Shown here: positions 6,941 to 9,106 of the stretch, piece by piece | Numbering within the stretch: position 1 is the stretch's first letter | Layout: every line of letters starts with the position of its first letter | Assembly: GCA_031267205.1 (NCBI GenBank) | Contig: JAIRZN010000064.1 | Location: 1 to 9,106 of the forward strand | Source of the DNA: Tannerellaceae bacterium | GTDB taxonomy: Bacteria; Bacteroidota; Bacteroidia; Bacteroidales; Tannerellaceae | Reading direction: 5' to 3' | DNA: 9,106 nt | Position numbers and translations under genes: made by a program | The notes under the pieces: generated by a model | Database searches by the model: none | Told to the model about the DNA's origin: nothing | Seen by the model: only the letters and a program-made list of their open reading frames with translations

Positions 6941-7042
6941 ATGGAACTGATTTACTTCTTTATCGGAATAGGCGTCTTCGCCATTGCCTCCGGAATCTGG
7001 GGCTATTGGGATTATCGCAGGGGTTTGAAGAAACCGCGCTGA
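6941..7042 (+). CDS. Possible 33-aa single-pass membrane peptide
   Basis: ATG at 6941 opens a 33-codon frame, in two parts MELIYFFIGIGVFAIASGIW and GYWDYRRGLKKPR, ended by TGA at 7040-7042. Residues about 3-22 form one hydrophobic helix. The tail is strongly basic (RR, KK, R), which fits an N-out/C-in membrane peptide. Codon use (ATC, GGA, GTC, GCC, CGC) resembles the neighbouring genes. It lies in the gap between a terminator and the convergent ychF gene, with no overlap of either coding region. Against it: the length is short, no promoter is visible between the terminator (ending 6929) and the ATG, and I recognise no family. It might be expressed by read-through past the terminator. I call it a plausible small protein, not a proven one. 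Confidence 0.5.
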   Translation: MELIYFFIGIGVFAIASGIWGYWDYRRGLKKPR

Positions 7043-7051
7043 CGCGCGCGG
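7034..7051 (-). terminator. Candidate terminator of ychF
   Basis: On the minus strand, CCGCGC (7051-7046), loop GCGTCA, GCGCGG (7039-7034), then TTTCTTC follows directly after the ychF stop codon. The six-pair stem is all G-C, but the T-run is interrupted, so efficiency is uncertain. The loop contains the stop codon of the small plus-strand ORF. Confidence 0.45.
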
Positions 7052-7053
7052 CC

Positions 7054-8157
7054 TCAGACATTGAAGCGGAAGTGCATAATGTCGCCGTCGCAAACCGTAT
7101 ATTCCTTGCCCTCTACACTCATCTTGCCGGCTTCCTTCACTGCGGCTTCGGATCCGTAGCGGACGTAGTCGGCGTACTTTATCACCTCGGCGCGTATGAA
7201 GCCTTTCTCGAAATCGGTGTGTATTACGCCGGCGCACTGTGGCGCCTTGCTGCCTTTGAGGTACGTCCAGGCGCGGACTTCCTGCGGGCCGGCCGTCAGG
7301 AAGGTCTCTAAGCTGAGCAGCTCATAGGCGGACTTGATAAGGCGGTTCACGCCGGATTCCTCCAAGCCGGCCTCCGTGAGGAAGAGGCGGCGCTCGTCGA
7401 CGGTCTCCAGCTCGGCTATCTCGCTCTCTATACCGGCGGCGACGACCAGCAGGCGGGCGTCTTCGCCCTCTATGGCGGCGCGCACCTTCTCCACGTAGGC
7501 GTTGCCCGTAGCGGCCGACGATTCATCTACGTTACAGATGTACATCACGGGTTTATTTGTCAGCAGGAACATCTCGCGGGCGATGCGTTGCTCGTCCTTC
7601 GTCTCGAAACGTACCGAACGGGCGTTTCGGCCTTGCTCAAGCGCGGTTTTATACGCCAGTAGCACGCTTAAGGCCTGCGCGGCCTGTTTATCGCCGCCGG
7701 TCTGGGCTTGCTTCTGTACTTTCGCGATGCGGCCGGCGACGGTCTCCAGGTCCTTGATCTGAAGCTCCGTGTCGACGATCTCCTTGTCGCCGACAGGGTC
7801 GATACGGCCGTCGACATGCACGATGTTATCGTCGTCGAAGCAGCGCAGGACGTGCAGCACGGCGTCGGTCTCGCGTATGTTGGCCAAAAACTTATTGCCG
7901 AGGCCCTCGCCGCGGCTTGCGCCTTTCACCAAGCCGGCTATGTCGACGATCTCTACCGTCGTCGGTACTATCCGCTTGGGATGCACCAGCTCGGCCAGGA
8001 CATCTAAGCGCTCGTCCGGGACGGCTATCACGCCCACGTTGGGCTCTATCGTACAGAAGGGGAAGTTGGCCGACTGCGCCCTGGCGTTGGACAGGCAGTT
8101 AAAAAGTGTGGACTTGCCTACGTTAGGCAAGCCCACTATTCCGCATTGTAATGACAT
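7054..8157 (-). CDS. ychF: Ribosome-binding ATPase YchF (Ola1 family)
   Basis: This is an Obg-related P-loop protein that in the known family binds ribosomes and prefers ATP to GTP, and that has been linked to translation and oxidative-stress responses. The start chosen is the ATG at 8157, giving 367 residues and the canonical MSLQCGIVGLPNVGKSTLFN. The frame extends 24 codons further upstream, but that part overlaps the end of the preceding gene and is not conserved-looking. Motifs: P-loop GLPNVGKS (9-16), switch-region FPFCTIEPN (32-40), G3 DIAGLVKGAS (72-81), and NVDE (209-212) in place of the GTPase NKxD, which fits the ATP preference of YchF. A coiled-coil helical insert covers about 130-195, and the C-terminal TGS-type domain about 283-366 (AWTYLKGSKAPQCAGVIHTDFEKGFIRAEVI, ending DGDIMHFRFNV). 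Only 13 bp separate it from the upstream gene, which suggests co-transcription. Confidence 0.97.
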   Translation of the reverse strand: MSLQCGIVGLPNVGKSTLFNCLSNARAQSANFPFCTIEPNVGVIAVPDERLDVLAELVHPKRIVPTTVEIVDIAGLVKGASRGEGLGNKFLANIRETDAVLHVLRCFDDDNIVHVDGRIDPVGDKEIVDTELQIKDLETVAGRIAKVQKQAQTGGDKQAAQALSVLLAYKTALEQGRNARSVRFETKDEQRIAREMFLLTNKPVMYICNVDESSAATGNAYVEKVRAAIEGEDARLLVVAAGIESEIAELETVDERRLFLTEAGLEESGVNRLIKSAYELLSLETFLTAGPQEVRAWTYLKGSKAPQCAGVIHTDFEKGFIRAEVIKYADYVRYGSEAAVKEAGKMSVEGKEYTVCDGDIMHFRFNV

Positions 8158-8170
8158 ATGTTTCTTTGGA

Positions 8171-9106
8171 TTAATCCGTAGGGGGAGTGTACCGCATCTT
8201 CGGGTAGACAAGGCCCGTGAGCGTCGCAAGCGTCTCGCCTTCCTTGATTACCTCGGCGCGCGCGGGGCCTTCGCTCTCCATGGGGTTGGACATGTTGACG
8301 CGGTCGGGCGTCGTATAGCTCATGGACTGGGCGACGCCGCCCTCCCATTGGAACTCGCTGAAGCGGAAGTCGACGAACTCGTCTTCGGGCGCGCCCTTAC
8401 GCCACAGGCGCAGCGTACTCGACGAGGCCATGGGATAGAGAGCCTGGTTGAAGGCCTCGACGTTAGCAGGTTGCAGCAACATCCTGATGCTGCTCTCGAC
8501 GCTTTGCTGCGCGATGGCAACGATGGGATAGAGCGGCGCGGGCGGTTCCGGCTCGAAGTCGTCGCCGTTGTCTTCCTTTTTACCCGTCACATGGCCGCGA
8601 TGCGAGAGGACGCGCCTGAACTGGTCGATGATGGCGTTGATACGGTCGATCAGCTTGCCCGCTTCCGTCACATCCTTGTCGCCCGACAGCTTGCCGGAGG
8701 CGTAAGCCACATCCAGCGCTTGCGTGAACAGTTTGAAGGCCTTATCGACTTGCGCGCGTATTTCCCGCATCGTACCCATTTCCTCGGAATCTTCCAGGCT
8801 GTTGGCGCGTTCGATGTATAGCTCACGGAACTCGTCGTTGGCTTCCGCAAGCTTGGCGACTGTGCCCGTGAGCGAGAGCGTCTTGGCGGCGTCTGCGTAG
8901 CGCGACTTTCCCATGTCCTCGACCATATTGACGATCAGGGCGCTTGTCTCCGTCATTGTCGCCGAGCCGATAGCCTTGTAATTTTTCAGGATTTCCTGGA
9001 GGATCGTTGCGGCCTCCTTGTCGGCAGCCGTGTAACTGTACGATGCTGCGTCGATCGTCCTGTGGAACATCATGAAGATGTCGTAACGTTTCTGCCCGGC
9101 CTCGAC
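8171..9106 (-). CDS. DUF6261-like protein with C-terminal extension (5' end outside the window)
   Basis: The frame is open to the right edge, so the N-terminus is missing; 311 residues are visible, beginning VEAGQKRYDIF. The first visible ~170 residues are mainly helical and acidic, and resemble the C-terminal half of DUF6261, a Bacteroidetes family of unknown function (SLTGTVAKLAEANDEFRELYIERA, then a helical stretch ending IDRINAIIDQFRRVLSHRG). Assignment is from memory of the family pattern. A low-complexity linker follows (KKEDNGDDFEPEPPAPLYP). A separate C-terminal part of about 120 residues looks beta-rich (STLRLWRKGAPEDEFVDFRFSEFQWEGGVAQ, ending EGETLATLTGLVYPKMRYTPPTD), and I do not recognise it. 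No signal peptide or catalytic motif can be judged from the visible part. The stop codon lies 13 bp before the ychF start, so both genes probably share a transcript. Confidence 0.65.
   Translation of the reverse strand, partial: VEAGQKRYDIFMMFHRTIDAASYSYTAADKEAATILQEILKNYKAIGSATMTETSALIVNMVEDMGKSRYADAAKTLSLTGTVAKLAEANDEFRELYIERANSLEDSEEMGTMREIRAQVDKAFKLFTQALDVAYASGKLSGDKDVTEAGKLIDRINAIIDQFRRVLSHRGHVTGKKEDNGDDFEPEPPAPLYPIVAIAQQSVESSIRMLLQPANVEAFNQALYPMASSSTLRLWRKGAPEDEFVDFRFSEFQWEGGVAQSMSYTTPDRVNMSNPMESEGPARAEVIKEGETLATLTGLVYPKMRYTPPTD

Noticed and set aside
8158..8229. 24-codon N-terminal extension of YchF
   Set aside because: It overlaps the end of the upstream gene, and MSLQCGIVGLPNVGKS is the normal family start.
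7769..8821. 350-codon plus-strand open frame opposite ychF and the DUF6261-like gene
   Set aside because: It runs across two well-supported minus-strand genes and their junction, and its translation has no recognisable domain.

Overview
The window looks like chromosomal DNA from a Bacteroidota bacterium, most likely order Bacteroidales and a fairly GC-rich member. The supporting signs are an OxyR and a YchF of the type seen in that order, a DUF6261-like protein (a family I know mainly from Bacteroidetes), an IgGFc-binding-like surface protein with PKD/Ig-like modules, and promoters of the Bacteroidetes type (TTG, about 19-20 bp, TAnnTTTG) with AT-rich leaders instead of Shine-Dalgarno sequences. 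I cannot name the genus; a Tannerella/Parabacteroides-like lineage is only a guess.

Layout. Minus strand, 21-2738: a 905-aa exported surface protein with an IgGFc-binding-like N-terminal half and a tail of Ig/PKD-like modules. Minus, 2806-3732: the peroxide regulator OxyR, with both redox cysteines. Plus, 3799-4404: riboflavin synthase, divergent from oxyR across 66 bp. Minus, 4401-5759: a YihY/BrkB-family membrane protein, tail-to-tail with riboflavin synthase and overlapping it by 4 bp. Minus, about 5779-6143: RNase P RNA, immediately upstream of the YihY gene. Plus, 6352-6870: a small outer-membrane beta-barrel protein with a clear promoter and a hairpin terminator. Plus, 6941-7042: a possible 33-aa single-pass membrane peptide. 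Minus, 7054-8157: the ATPase YchF. Minus, 8171 to the window edge: a DUF6261-like protein with an unusual C-terminal extension, 13 bp upstream of ychF and probably in one transcript with it.

Most of the window is ordinary housekeeping DNA (riboflavin synthesis, tRNA processing, a ribosome-associated ATPase, oxidative-stress control), with envelope or surface genes between. I see no mobile element, CRISPR array or defence system. The most unusual local structure is at rnpB. A 17-nt exact copy of the 3' end of the RNA (the P1 strand plus the U-run) sits in the spacer of the predicted rnpB promoter. Second is the tiny membrane-peptide ORF squeezed between two hairpins.
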